In this document: one piece after another, positions 24,361-31,706 of the stretch
Layout: every line of letters begins with the position of its first letter
How positions within the stretch are numbered: position 1 is the stretch's first letter
Assembly: GCA_025963675.1 (NCBI GenBank)
Contig: JAOQAJ010000062.1
Location: 1-32,510 of the forward strand
Direction of reading: 5' to 3'
Source of the DNA: Segetibacter sp.
GTDB lineage: Bacteria > Bacteroidota > Bacteroidia > Chitinophagales > Chitinophagaceae
DNA length: 32,510 bases
Position numbers and translations under genes: made by a program
The notes under the pieces: model-generated
The model's database searches: none
What the model was told of the DNA's origin: nothing
The model's input: the letters and a program-made list of their open reading frames with translations, nothing else

Positions 24361-25170
24361 TTAAAAAGCATTGAAAAAATTATGTTCTAACCGGATAAAA
24401 AAACCGTTTGGCGCTGTTCTAATCATCGTACTGCTCAACTCTTTTCTGTAGCCTATATCTACTCTGCTTTGGCTGTTAAATATAAATTGAACAGAAGGTG
24501 CAACATCCATATAATACTTGCGTGAACCTATATTCACCTGGTTTAATAACTCTAACATCAGGTTAATATTTGTTTGCCTGTAATCTTTATACTCCTTTGG
24601 TAGCATTAATTTGCCAACGGAAAATGTATAGTTAAGCGCCTTACTGTCTTTAGAACCATAGATAAACTTGTTGTTATTTCCGTTGTCAGCGGCCTTGACG
24701 AAAGAGAGGGCTGATGAGAAAGCAACTTTACGAAGCAGTTGTGTCGCAACTACGCCTGCCTCCCAACCCGTATTGTGGCCGTACATATTAATTTCTTCCT
24801 GGTGAATGTCGCTATTATTAAAACTTATTCTTCCGAAGGCGGCCATTCGAAAATGTCTTTGCATCGCATCGTTACTCAAAAACCTATACTTCGCATAGAG
24901 GCTCCCACCTTCCGCTCTAAATTTGTCGTTGCGATTGCTGAAAAACACACCGCCCTGTATCATTAATTTCTTTGACACACCTACCCTTATCTCAGGGATG
25001 AGGTGGTAATTTATTTTGGAGGAATTAATTTCATCCATGATAGAATTGTCTAACCTGAAACCGATGCTTCGTGCAGCCATGTTACTGGCTGGTTCGGTTA
25101 CAGAGAATAATTCCTGCGACTTGCCTGGTAATGAAAGTATAATCGCAACTATTAAGAACGGTAGTTTCAT
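24361..25170 (-). CDS. Outer-membrane or periplasmic beta-rich protein, partner of the HMA protein
   Basis: A 269-residue exported protein from MKLPFLIVAIILSLPGKSQ at 25170, with a signal peptide of about 19 residues. The frame is open upstream but overlaps the HMA gene there. The mature part has alternating strands such as IPEIRVGVSKKLMIQGGVFF, SLYAKYRFLS and RVDIGYRKEL, and ends with LEHNFFNAF, a typical barrel ending in phenylalanine. About twelve strands are plausible. It begins 19 bases after the stop of the secreted HMA protein, so the two form an operon and may handle the same metal. No named family is recognised. Confidence 0.7.
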   Translation of the reverse strand: MKLPFLIVAIILSLPGKSQELFSVTEPASNMAARSIGFRLDNSIMDEINSSKINYHLIPEIRVGVSKKLMIQGGVFFSNRNDKFRAEGGSLYAKYRFLSNDAMQRHFRMAAFGRISFNNSDIHQEEINMYGHNTGWEAGVVATQLLRKVAFSSALSFVKAADNGNNNKFIYGSKDSKALNYTFSVGKLMLPKEYKDYRQTNINLMLELLNQVNIGSRKYYMDVAPSVQFIFNSQSRVDIGYRKELSSTMIRTAPNGFFIRLEHNFFNAF

Positions 25171-25189
25171 ATAAACTGATTTTACTTTA

Positions 25190-25672
25190 TTAAATGCTTG
25201 CGTAATAAGTGCCTGGTGAGGAGACAGAGAAAGTATAACTTTTGAATTCTTTGGAGGAAACAAATCCTTTGTCTAATACCTTGACTTGTTTCGCGCCCTT
25301 CAATAGCTGGTCTTTCACATTAACAAAAACAAAAGTCTTGTCGCCTATCGTTACCGGTTCACTACCTTTCACCGGCACATTATTGAAATGGATAGTAGCT
25401 ACAAAACTTGAAACAGTAAACCCCGCCTTCTCCACCTTCATCTTGATCTTATCAAAATCAACATTAGAATTTGGCTTAAATAATATTTCAAAAGTGTAGG
25501 TTTTAAGGTCAGGATTTACCTTGTCGACAAAATCAAGCGTTTTCAAAGCCTTGTTTATGGAATTACTGCACATGCTGCACGTTAATCCACTGGCCTGTAA
25601 AGAGACCCTGGTAACCTGTGCGTTGATTGCCATTGACAATGCAATAGCAATAAATAAAAAAATCGCTTTCAT
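25190..25672 (-). CDS. Secreted heavy-metal-associated (HMA) domain protein
   Basis: A 160-residue exported protein from the ATG at 25672 (MKAIFLFIAIALSMAINAQ is the signal peptide). Residues 20-90 form an HMA ferredoxin-like fold with the metal-binding GLTCSMC (C32 and C35), followed by VDKVNPDL and VEKAGFTV, the usual second and fourth strands. This suggests binding of copper or another soft metal outside the inner membrane. The remaining 70 residues are beta-rich and unassigned. The open frame extends 51 codons further up, but that part covers the promoter module at 25708-25771. It is the first gene of an operon with the outer-membrane protein. Confidence 0.85.
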   Translation of the reverse strand: MKAIFLFIAIALSMAINAQVTRVSLQASGLTCSMCSNSINKALKTLDFVDKVNPDLKTYTFEILFKPNSNVDFDKIKMKVEKAGFTVSSFVATIHFNNVPVKGSEPVTIGDKTFVFVNVKDQLLKGAKQVKVLDKGFVSSKEFKSYTFSVSSPGTYYASI

Positions 25673-25707
25673 TTTAGTTTTGGTTTTATTGTTGTTTTGA
25701 TATTTTG

Positions 25708-25771
25708 TAAAACTACTCCCGCCATCTGCCGATGCTGTTACACAATTACAGATAAGATTTGCAAGATTTTG
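25708..25771 (-). promoter_or_regulatory. Promoter module of the HMA operon: 37-bp element plus -7 box
   Basis: On the minus strand, CAAAATCTTGCAAATCTTAT begins a 37-bp element (25771-25735) ending in GTGTAACAG. It includes a 9-bp direct repeat (AAATCTTGC, AAATCTTAT). Nineteen bases further on is TAGTTTTA (25715-25708), close to the TAnnTTTG -7 box. The start codon is 35 bases beyond. A matching module precedes the Cys-rich peptide gene. The placement just upstream of the -33 zone suggests an activator site. Confidence 0.7.
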
Positions 25772-25825
25772 GAATTGAAATTTCTGGAAGCTTATTGCAA
25801 TAGTACCTGGTGCTAAAAAAGGCAA

Positions 25826-26116
25826 CAGCTATTTCAGGTTCTTATTCAAATGTTATTATAGCCCTACAGAAGTGGGCAAGGCTAATAAATTAAAGGATAT
25901 ACGGTACAGCCAAATATAGAATAAACGGTACAAGAGGGCGACCCAACAATGATAAATAGTAACAATACAGTTTAGCTGATAAAAAAATTAATTATAGAAT
26001 TTTATGCAGCAAAAAGTATAAACGAAAACAGGAGTTGAATTCATCCTTTACTTGTGCTTAGCCAGTATCTGCAACCAGCAGAAAAGTAACTGTGCCGCTG
26101 GATCGCGCCATTTTTT
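25826..26116. other. 291-base stretch without a gene
   Basis: Between the end of the GT39 gene and the HMA promoter. AT-rich, with no supported frame on either strand and no clear hairpin. Confidence 0.4.
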
Positions 26117-27643
26117 TTATTGGTAGTTTTTCTTTCTTTCTGCCTCGTCTTTTATTCTTTTATTTACATCAACTCTTGCACCTCGAAGTACATAAATTGA
26201 AATTGTATCTTCTCTTGCAAATTGGTTTATTCTCTTGCCTGCCAAATAAACGCTGTCAAATAACGGTATTTCTACTTTTCTTTCACTGTCCTCATCGTCA
26301 CCCTCCTTTACTAAGATTACATCTTTTATTTGCCTGTTTAACCGTAGCCAGTTAATGTAGTCTGCATTAAAAGATTCCGCTATAATCTTTTTGTTTTTTG
26401 TGTAGTAATTTATTGCACCTGCCTGTCCGTAATTGTCGCAAAGAATTAATGTGTGGTCAAGGTTTGGCAGCGTAGAACAGACACTATCAACTTTTATAGC
26501 CAGTTCTTTCCAACCCACCATATCGGCAAAGTCTTGAGGCAACGAATGATCTTTCCCGTCTTCCCATCGAAGTAACCCTAATTTTTTATATGTCTGTTGA
26601 TGTTGCAAAATATATTCAGGACTATGGTTTGGAAATCCGACATTGTAAAAAGGAATCATCACTAATAATGGAATTGCGATGAAACCCGGCCGCAAATATC
26701 TTTTCCAACCATCTTTCGAAATCTCTGATAGAAAGACGGAACCAAATGAAATGTAAATGGGATATAGACCAATTGCATAATAGTCTTTTGCTTTGAAATA
26801 AATAAATACAACCAGGGTAAAAATAATACTCCAAAAGAATGCCCTGTATTTTTTGAATGGCGGGTAGAACAGCAATGCATATAATGCTGAAATGATAACA
26901 AAGAAAGAACCTGTAAAGAAGAGAAGTTGTGATCTCAAAAATCCTGCTCTATCAACATTTACCAATTGAGTGTCTGCCAATTCTTTTAAATGATGAACAA
27001 CAGGAAAGTTGTTGTGGTATTGCCAGGCAAGGTTCGGCGAAATAAGTAACAATGCTAAAACAAGAGCGATATAGAACCCACTTTTCGTAAACACGCTGCG
27101 TTGCTGCGTTAACAGAACAGCAGGCAAAAATCCAATTACAAGAAAGGCCACATTGTATTTATTCAGAAAGCCTACAGCAAATACAATAGCACCGATAAAA
27201 AGCCATTTGACATTTTCTGTTTTAAAATATTTAACCAGGATAAAATAAAAAGTAGTCCAGCTTAAAACGTCGAAAGAGTTGGGTTGGTATAAAGTGTTAA
27301 GTCTTAAAAGCACCGAAAATAGTATACAAGTTGCACCCAGAACCAAAGCAAATAAATTTCCATTTAGTTCTTCAATGGTTTTCCATACAACAACAATTGT
27401 CAAAGCACCAAAAAGAGCCGGAAAAAATTTAATCCAAAAAACACCGTTTCCAAGCAAATGAATAATGTAGGAAACCCAGGAAGTAAAAGGCGGTACCGAT
27501 TGGAAGCCCCAGGCTACATGGTGGGCTTGATCAAGGTGTAAATATTCATCGCGTTGCAAGTCGTAATCCGCGCTTATTAAAATTGATTGGAGTAAAAATT
27601 TCAGTACAATGAATCCCAGCAGTATTAAAGTTCTTTTTGTCAT
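26117..27643 (-). CDS. Glycosyltransferase family 39 (ArnT-like) membrane protein
   Basis: A 508-residue polytopic membrane protein with about eleven hydrophobic helices in the first 350 residues. Such enzymes transfer a sugar from a lipid-phosphate donor to lipid A, protein or another lipid on the periplasmic side. The first luminal loop has DLQRDEYLHLDQAHHVAWG (about 28-46). The acidic pair DE is the catalytic region in GT39/PMT enzymes. The C-terminal 150 residues are soluble. It starts nine bases after the GlxA-type regulator's stop, so it is probably the last gene of that operon. The sugar and acceptor are unknown. Confidence 0.8.
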   Translation of the reverse strand: MTKRTLILLGFIVLKFLLQSILISADYDLQRDEYLHLDQAHHVAWGFQSVPPFTSWVSYIIHLLGNGVFWIKFFPALFGALTIVVVWKTIEELNGNLFALVLGATCILFSVLLRLNTLYQPNSFDVLSWTTFYFILVKYFKTENVKWLFIGAIVFAVGFLNKYNVAFLVIGFLPAVLLTQQRSVFTKSGFYIALVLALLLISPNLAWQYHNNFPVVHHLKELADTQLVNVDRAGFLRSQLLFFTGSFFVIISALYALLFYPPFKKYRAFFWSIIFTLVVFIYFKAKDYYAIGLYPIYISFGSVFLSEISKDGWKRYLRPGFIAIPLLVMIPFYNVGFPNHSPEYILQHQQTYKKLGLLRWEDGKDHSLPQDFADMVGWKELAIKVDSVCSTLPNLDHTLILCDNYGQAGAINYYTKNKKIIAESFNADYINWLRLNRQIKDVILVKEGDDEDSERKVEIPLFDSVYLAGKRINQFAREDTISIYVLRGARVDVNKRIKDEAERKKNYQ

Positions 27644-27652
27644 TAAGTGCTT

Positions 27653-28567
27653 TTATGTTTTTAAAATCCTATGTAACTGCCTTGCTGTTTTAAATCCGCA
27701 CTTTGAAGCGATATATTCAACTGTATACTCCGGATTATTAAGCATCGTATTTGCAAACTCCTTACGTAGCTGTGTATGGTATTCTAAAATGGTAGACCCC
27801 GTCATTTCTTTAAAAACCCTGCTAAGATTTCTGGGGCTCATACCGACCCTGCCAGCAAGATCTTCTATAGTGTTTTCTTTAGAAAGGTTGTCTATAAGAT
27901 AATCCTGTACCTCATGTATTTGAGGATTCATATGATTTCTGTAATCTAAATAAATGCTTTGCTGCTTATGTCTGCCGCTTCTCCTATGGTAGACCACAAG
28001 TTCTCTTGCGACCTTGTGGGTAAAAAGAGGTCCTTTTACATTTTCAAGAATCGCTAATGCCAAATCGATGCCTGCGCTAATTCCCGCACTTGTATATACA
28101 TTATTGCTCTTTATATATAAAATATCAGCAACTACTTTCGCATCAGGAAATTGTTGTTGTAATGCTTTAACTCTTTTCCAATGAGTAGTACATTCTGTGT
28201 TCTTCAATAAACCTGCTTCACCTAAGGCGAAAGCGCCATTGCAAATGGAACAAACTGTTATTGCCTTTTCCGAACATTCTTTTAACCATTTAAAAAAATC
28301 TCGTTCTGCTCTAAAAGAAATACTGTCTACATACTGCCAGTTCATTCCCGGTACAAATAGATAGTCTCCTTCCTTCAACGTGGCTTCTCTATAATTTGAA
28401 ACTTTATTAAATCCAAGTCCTGAAGTAGAAGTAGGATCTTCGCCATAAGTATAAAATTGTAAATCAGCATCTAAGCCGTAGGATTTAGCCTCTGTAAAAA
28501 CCTGAACCGGTCCTGCCAAATCAAGAAGTTCAACCTTCGGTGGTATTATAAATGCTAATGTGATCAT
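27653..28567 (-). CDS. GlxA-type transcriptional regulator (DJ-1/PfpI domain plus AraC HTH)
   Basis: A 304-residue regulator. The N-terminal DJ-1/PfpI-type domain (about 1-190) has the nucleophile-elbow cysteine in CSICNGAFALGEAGL (C109) and a following TTHW histidine (H129), the arrangement seen in GlxA proteins. The C-terminal AraC/XylS domain (about 215-304) has two helix-turn-helix units: IEDLAGRVGMSPRNLSRVFKE and VEYIASKCGFKTARQLHRIL. It binds DNA. The ligand is unknown. It is the middle gene of the unit 28985-26117. The motif GGAC-N7-TGTCA-N5-GGACA at the head of this unit and of the next one is a candidate binding site. Confidence 0.9.
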   Translation of the reverse strand: MITLAFIIPPKVELLDLAGPVQVFTEAKSYGLDADLQFYTYGEDPTSTSGLGFNKVSNYREATLKEGDYLFVPGMNWQYVDSISFRAERDFFKWLKECSEKAITVCSICNGAFALGEAGLLKNTECTTHWKRVKALQQQFPDAKVVADILYIKSNNVYTSAGISAGIDLALAILENVKGPLFTHKVARELVVYHRRSGRHKQQSIYLDYRNHMNPQIHEVQDYLIDNLSKENTIEDLAGRVGMSPRNLSRVFKEMTGSTILEYHTQLRKEFANTMLNNPEYTVEYIASKCGFKTARQLHRILKT

Positions 28568-28578
28568 TTAGTATAAAC

Positions 28579-28618
28579 TATGTAAGCAATTATTGGTGAG
28601 TTAGGATAGTATGTAAGC
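28579..28618. repeat. Direct repeat TATGTAAGC upstream of the GlxA-type gene
   Basis: TATGTAAGC occurs at 28579-28587 and again at 28610-28618, 31 bases apart, just upstream of the regulator's start. The spacing (three helical turns) could suit a DNA-binding dimer. Confidence 0.35.
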
Positions 28619-28625
28619 GGTGGCG

Positions 28626-28985
28626 TTATTTAAGATCTTCGATTTCTGATTTTGTAAACAGCTTTTTAAAGGCGAAATGAAATATCTCGGTTTGATTGTT
28701 TCTGACCGGATATGCATTAATGAATATCCATCCTTCTTTGCCCATAAAGTTTAATGCATCGATAATAGTATTGAACTTTTTAAATCTTCCATCATATGTT
28801 TTAAGCCTGGTATCTCTCCAAAAACTTTTCTCTTCGCCGAAGTCAATGTCAATAGTAACCTTGTTGCTCAAAAGCCTGGGTGTGGCAATGACCTGGCAGT
28901 ACTGTTCAATTTTCAAAGTGTCTGTTTCGGCAAATGACGAATAGGACAAGAATAAGAAAAGGCCTATGTAAATTGTTTTTTTCAT
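28626..28985 (-). CDS. Secreted 119-residue protein of unknown function
   Basis: An exported protein with a signal peptide (MKKTIYIGLFLFLSYSSFAE, cut near residue 19). The mature part has two segments that look like family blocks: QYCQVIATPRLLSNKVTIDI (about 28-47) and FNTIIDALNFMGKEGWIFINAY (about 71-92). The second, an LNFMGKEGW phrase, resembles DUF4177-like small proteins. I cannot name the family with confidence. It is the first gene of the operon with the GlxA-type regulator (58 bases ahead) and GT39 enzyme. Its leader carries the GGAC/TGTCA/GGACA motif. Confidence 0.72.
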   Translation of the reverse strand: MKKTIYIGLFLFLSYSSFAETDTLKIEQYCQVIATPRLLSNKVTIDIDFGEEKSFWRDTRLKTYDGRFKKFNTIIDALNFMGKEGWIFINAYPVRNNQTEIFHFAFKKLFTKSEIEDLK

Positions 28986-29045
28986 TTTTATTGTTCTTAA
29001 GGATTTATAATACTGTAAAAGTAAACTGTAGAAGAAGGTTTCAAA

Positions 29046-29075
29046 GGACAGTTAGATGTCAATTACGGACATTTG
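29046..29075 (-). promoter_or_regulatory. GGAC-N7-TGTCA-N5-GGACA motif, copy 1
   Basis: On the plus strand: GGAC at 29046, TGTCA at 29057, GGACATTTG at 29067-29075. The GACA/TGTC halves make overlapping inverted repeats. It lies 61-90 bases upstream of the 119-residue protein's start. The same pattern with the same spacing precedes the DJ-1 membrane gene at 31403. Confidence 0.6.
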
Positions 29076-29154
29076 GTAACGAGCTATCTAAATTTTTATA
29101 AACTCCCTTTGAAGTTAAACTAAAGTTGCCCATCGATTTGCTGATAAAGTGATT

Positions 29155-29196
29155 GCGACGCAAGGATGATGCTATGGAAAGAGATGCTGGTATCTG
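29155..29196 (+). repeat. Dispersed GGAGCGTCGCAACGATG-type repeat, copy 2
   Basis: GCGACGCAAGGATG, then ATGGAA and ATGCTGGTATC, parallel the copy at 21445-21492 in order and spacing, with gaps. It lies in the spacer after the DUF6010 gene. Confidence 0.45.
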
Positions 29197-29220
29197 GCAA
29201 AAGCAAAATTCAAACAGCTT

Positions 29221-29646
29221 TTAAGAGGTGTAGTATTTATCCCCTTTGCTATTGTTCTTAACTCTAAAAACTAAGAAAAAGTAAACACCTAAAAGAACGT
29301 CAACTATAAGACAATACAGTGGGTAATAGCCGGGAATGTCAGTTTTTACAAAAGAAGCTTTATGATGCAATATGTCCCAAATTCCATGAAGGACAATGCC
29401 ATAAGCGATTAGAGAATTGTTCTTTGAATATCCAATAACTGCGATTAAATAGAAAACTACTGCAGCCAATACCTCCAGTACAATTGAAGTCGTTGGGTTA
29501 CCCTTTAATGAAAAACCGACATAAATAAAGGCAATGGAACAGAGAACAGTTGCTGCTACTAATTTTGCAGAAAAGTGCTTTGATAGTAAAATCGTAAATA
29601 GTATTACGAACGCTGTTGTTGCTATAGCTGAAAGTAATTGTATCAT
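29221..29646 (-). CDS. DUF6010 family membrane protein
   Basis: A 141-residue inner-membrane protein with four to five hydrophobic helices. The signature is YGIVLHGIWDILHHKA (about 83-98), rich in histidines at a helix end, as in DUF6010 proteins. The function of that family is unknown, although the conserved His/Asp cluster suggests metal or cofactor binding. It is the last gene of a probable three-gene operon with the DUF2147 and DJ-1 membrane proteins (gap 33 bases upstream). The C-terminus is short and polar. Confidence 0.7.
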   Translation of the reverse strand: MIQLLSAIATTAFVILFTILLSKHFSAKLVAATVLCSIAFIYVGFSLKGNPTTSIVLEVLAAVVFYLIAVIGYSKNNSLIAYGIVLHGIWDILHHKASFVKTDIPGYYPLYCLIVDVLLGVYFFLVFRVKNNSKGDKYYTS

Positions 29647-29679
29647 CTTTTATAATTTTCAAGTTGGTTATAAGCTTCA

Positions 29680-30102
29680 TTACATGATCCGATCGAACGT
29701 TTCGGTTCTGCCAAATAGAGATATACCTATGTATCCTCTTACTTTTAAACTTTTACCGTTAAAGCTTATTTTACAATCATACGTTTTTCCGCTTTCGGGG
29801 TCGTAAATCTTACCATCCTCGTAGGTTCCATGTTTATAAACGAAGTTTGTAAAAAGGTCGGTGCCTAAAAGCTCTCGATCCCTTAAAGACGGATTAGGGT
29901 TTTTCAAGTCTTTCCTTTTGGTTTCTGTCCAGATAGATTTGCCGAAATACGTGTCGCTCTTTTTATAAATTTCGATTTTTGCATCTTTTTTAGGCGACCA
30001 GTATACTCCGATTATTTTGTCTGCAGCACCTGAGTTTGAATTTGCAAACGAAGCCGCCATCAGCATGTATAAAGCAAAACAGAAGCTAATAATTTTTTTC
30101 AT
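29680..30102 (-). CDS. DUF2147 exported protein
   Basis: A 140-residue exported protein with a signal peptide (MKKIISFCFALYMLMAASFA). The mature part has the DUF2147 blocks: IIGVYWSPKKDAKIEIYKK, a YFGKSIW phrase, and DPESGKTYDCKISFNGKSLKVRGYIG, then SLFGRTETFDRI at the end. Family members are small secreted beta-barrels (lipocalin-like) of unknown ligand. It lies between the DJ-1 membrane gene (63 bases before) and the DUF6010 gene, in one likely operon. Confidence 0.85.
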   Translation of the reverse strand: MKKIISFCFALYMLMAASFANSNSGAADKIIGVYWSPKKDAKIEIYKKSDTYFGKSIWTETKRKDLKNPNPSLRDRELLGTDLFTNFVYKHGTYEDGKIYDPESGKTYDCKISFNGKSLKVRGYIGISLFGRTETFDRIM

Positions 30103-30165
30103 TTGTGCTGTGTTTGAAGTGGTACTAAATTTTAGGTAAGATGTGATCGGTAAGGGATAAGAGAA

Positions 30166-31347
30166 TTAGTTGTAGTCCAGCGTCAACTTTACACAGTTCT
30201 TAAAGTTATTTCCATACAAAGCAGCAATGCGTTTAAGACAAATCTCTATTGGGTATAGCTTTTGCTCTTGACTGTATCTTATGATGCCTGCAGTGGCAAA
30301 AAGATCCTGCTCTGAGGGAGTAAATGTTTTTGGATCTAATACATGCACTTCATTTACCTGGTCTTCTTTTAAATCTCCGCTTGCATAAAGGGTTAATCCG
30401 TATTTTGATGTTATGTTTTTTCCACCGACGGAAAAGGAGTTTATGGATTTTGGAAAAGTCCGCATGTAAGTGTCGAGTACACTGGCTAGTTCAAATTCAT
30501 TTACGCCATCAGTCAGCAATACTGCAATCTTGTAATTTTTCTTAAATAAGATTTTTGATGCTATTTTAATAACGTCTCCCTTTCGTACTGCCTGGCTTTG
30601 ATGTTCAAGCTGTATGTCAGCGTGAGGATATGCGACATCGTGAAGAACAGCCTGCATTGTTTGTTCTCCAAACAGCCTTTTGATTCCCGTAAGACTTCCT
30701 TCAACGGCATTAGAAACACCGGCAGTGCTATATAGATTTCCACTTTGTGTAACACTGACATTACGAACCCAGCCTGCTCCAGGAAACTTTTTTTTCAGCG
30801 TGTTATAATCACTAGCGTGGGTGGTTATTGGTTTGCCATCATATAACCCCGTAGCCGCCGCTGTTGCTGATCCGTCACAAATAGACAGGATAATATTATT
30901 GCCGGTATAATGCCTCTTAATAAAATTTACAGTAGATGATTTTGGAGGCGTATGCAGATGAACAGTTACATTAGGAACAACAATGACATCGGGAGTGAGC
31001 TGCAATGAATCTATTTCTGCAAAAGAGTAATGCGGAAGTATGAACAGGCTGTTAAACAATAGGATGGGTGATTTTTTCTCCGACACTACATACACGTTAG
31101 CTTTTTGCGTACGATTGAATAAATAAAAGGGTGCCATCAGGTCAAACATTTCTGTACCATCGTTATCGGCAATGATGATAATGGTTTTTTTAGCACTATC
31201 AAAGGCAGGTGTTGACCACGCTACATTATTGCCTTTGTAGGCTTTTATTTTTTGCGAAAAGACTTGTGGAAGTGAAAAGTAGAGAACCAGGCTAAAAACC
31301 AGCAATACTGTAAAGAGGGTTAAAAGTACTTTCTTTATCTTTTTCAT
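30166..31347 (-). CDS. Membrane-anchored tandem DJ-1/PfpI protein
   Basis: A 393-residue protein from MKKIKKVLLTLF at 31347, with one N-terminal membrane helix (about 7-28) and the rest probably periplasmic. Residues 53-225 are a DJ-1/PfpI domain: TIIIIADNDGTEMFDLMAPF, PDVIVVPNV, and the elbow ILSICDGSATAAATGLYDG with C157, followed by TTHAS. These match the ligand-sensing domain of GlxA regulators, but no HTH follows. Residues 273-360 repeat the start of the fold (YKIAVLLTDGVNEFELASVL) without an elbow cysteine, so this half is degenerate. Earlier starts at 31383 or 31371 are possible. The chosen one places the shared motif at the same distance as in the other operon. Confidence 0.8.
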   Translation of the reverse strand: MKKIKKVLLTLFTVLLVFSLVLYFSLPQVFSQKIKAYKGNNVAWSTPAFDSAKKTIIIIADNDGTEMFDLMAPFYLFNRTQKANVYVVSEKKSPILLFNSLFILPHYSFAEIDSLQLTPDVIVVPNVTVHLHTPPKSSTVNFIKRHYTGNNIILSICDGSATAAATGLYDGKPITTHASDYNTLKKKFPGAGWVRNVSVTQSGNLYSTAGVSNAVEGSLTGIKRLFGEQTMQAVLHDVAYPHADIQLEHQSQAVRKGDVIKIASKILFKKNYKIAVLLTDGVNEFELASVLDTYMRTFPKSINSFSVGGKNITSKYGLTLYASGDLKEDQVNEVHVLDPKTFTPSEQDLFATAGIIRYSQEQKLYPIEICLKRIAALYGNNFKNCVKLTLDYN

Positions 31348-31402
31348 AATCTTATTGTTTGTTTTGGTCATGTAAAGTTGCATTGGCTACAAATCTTATT
31401 TC

Positions 31403-31432
31403 GGACGATAGTGTGTCAGAAAAGGACAAATG
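31403..31432 (-). promoter_or_regulatory. GGAC-N7-TGTCA-N5-GGACA motif, copy 2
   Basis: On the plus strand: GGAC at 31403, TGTCA at 31414, GGACAAATG at 31424-31432. The spacing is identical to the copy at 29046. It lies 56-85 bases upstream of the DJ-1 membrane protein start at 31347. Confidence 0.6.
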
Positions 31433-31474
31433 AGTTGCTTGGTTGCAGAAGTGATTAAATGCTTTAGTACTAAA

Positions 31475-31502
31475 GAAAAAAGGTGCATGTTTAGTGCACC
31501 TT
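31475..31502 (-). terminator. Minus-strand terminator of the Cys-rich peptide gene
   Basis: AAGGTGCA and TGCACCTT form a perfect 8-bp stem around a 7-base loop. On the minus strand it runs into TTTTTTC. It lies 68 bases beyond the stop of the Cys-rich peptide, whose only transcript source is the minus strand. Confidence 0.8.
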
Positions 31503-31569
31503 ATTATAAAACACCAATCCGTCATTGACGTTTACCTTTTAGTGGTTACGCCAATAGTGCAGTGTTATC

Positions 31570-31683
31570 TTAGTCCCTGCCGCATGTGCAAGTTTCGCAT
31601 GTACATACTTCACATATGCAATCTGGATTACAACAGGTTTTACTTGTTTGACTTTGGCTTGTTAAGCCCATAAACTTTTTCAT
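31570..31683 (-). CDS. Cys-rich 37-residue peptide, metallothionein-like
   Basis: A short ORF with ATG at 31683 (MKKFMGLTSQSQTSKT...) and TAA at 31570. Eight of the last 21 residues are cysteine, in the pattern C-C-x3-C-x-C-x2-C-x-C-x2-C-x-C, then GRD. Alternating C-x-C and C-x2-C spacing without aromatic residues is typical of metal-thiolate clusters. The gene has a clear promoter module upstream, shared with the HMA operon, and its own terminator downstream, which supports expression. It has no signal peptide, so it is probably cytoplasmic. It is not recognised as a named family member. A modified-peptide precursor is an alternative. Confidence 0.72.
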   Translation of the reverse strand: MKKFMGLTSQSQTSKTCCNPDCICEVCTCETCTCGRD

Positions 31684-31706
31684 AATTCTTTATTTGATTT
31701 ATAAGT

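Noticed and set aside
25673-25825. Upstream extension of the HMA gene by 51 codons
   Set aside because: It would place the signal peptide internally and covers the promoter module. The ATG at 25672 gives a proper signal peptide.
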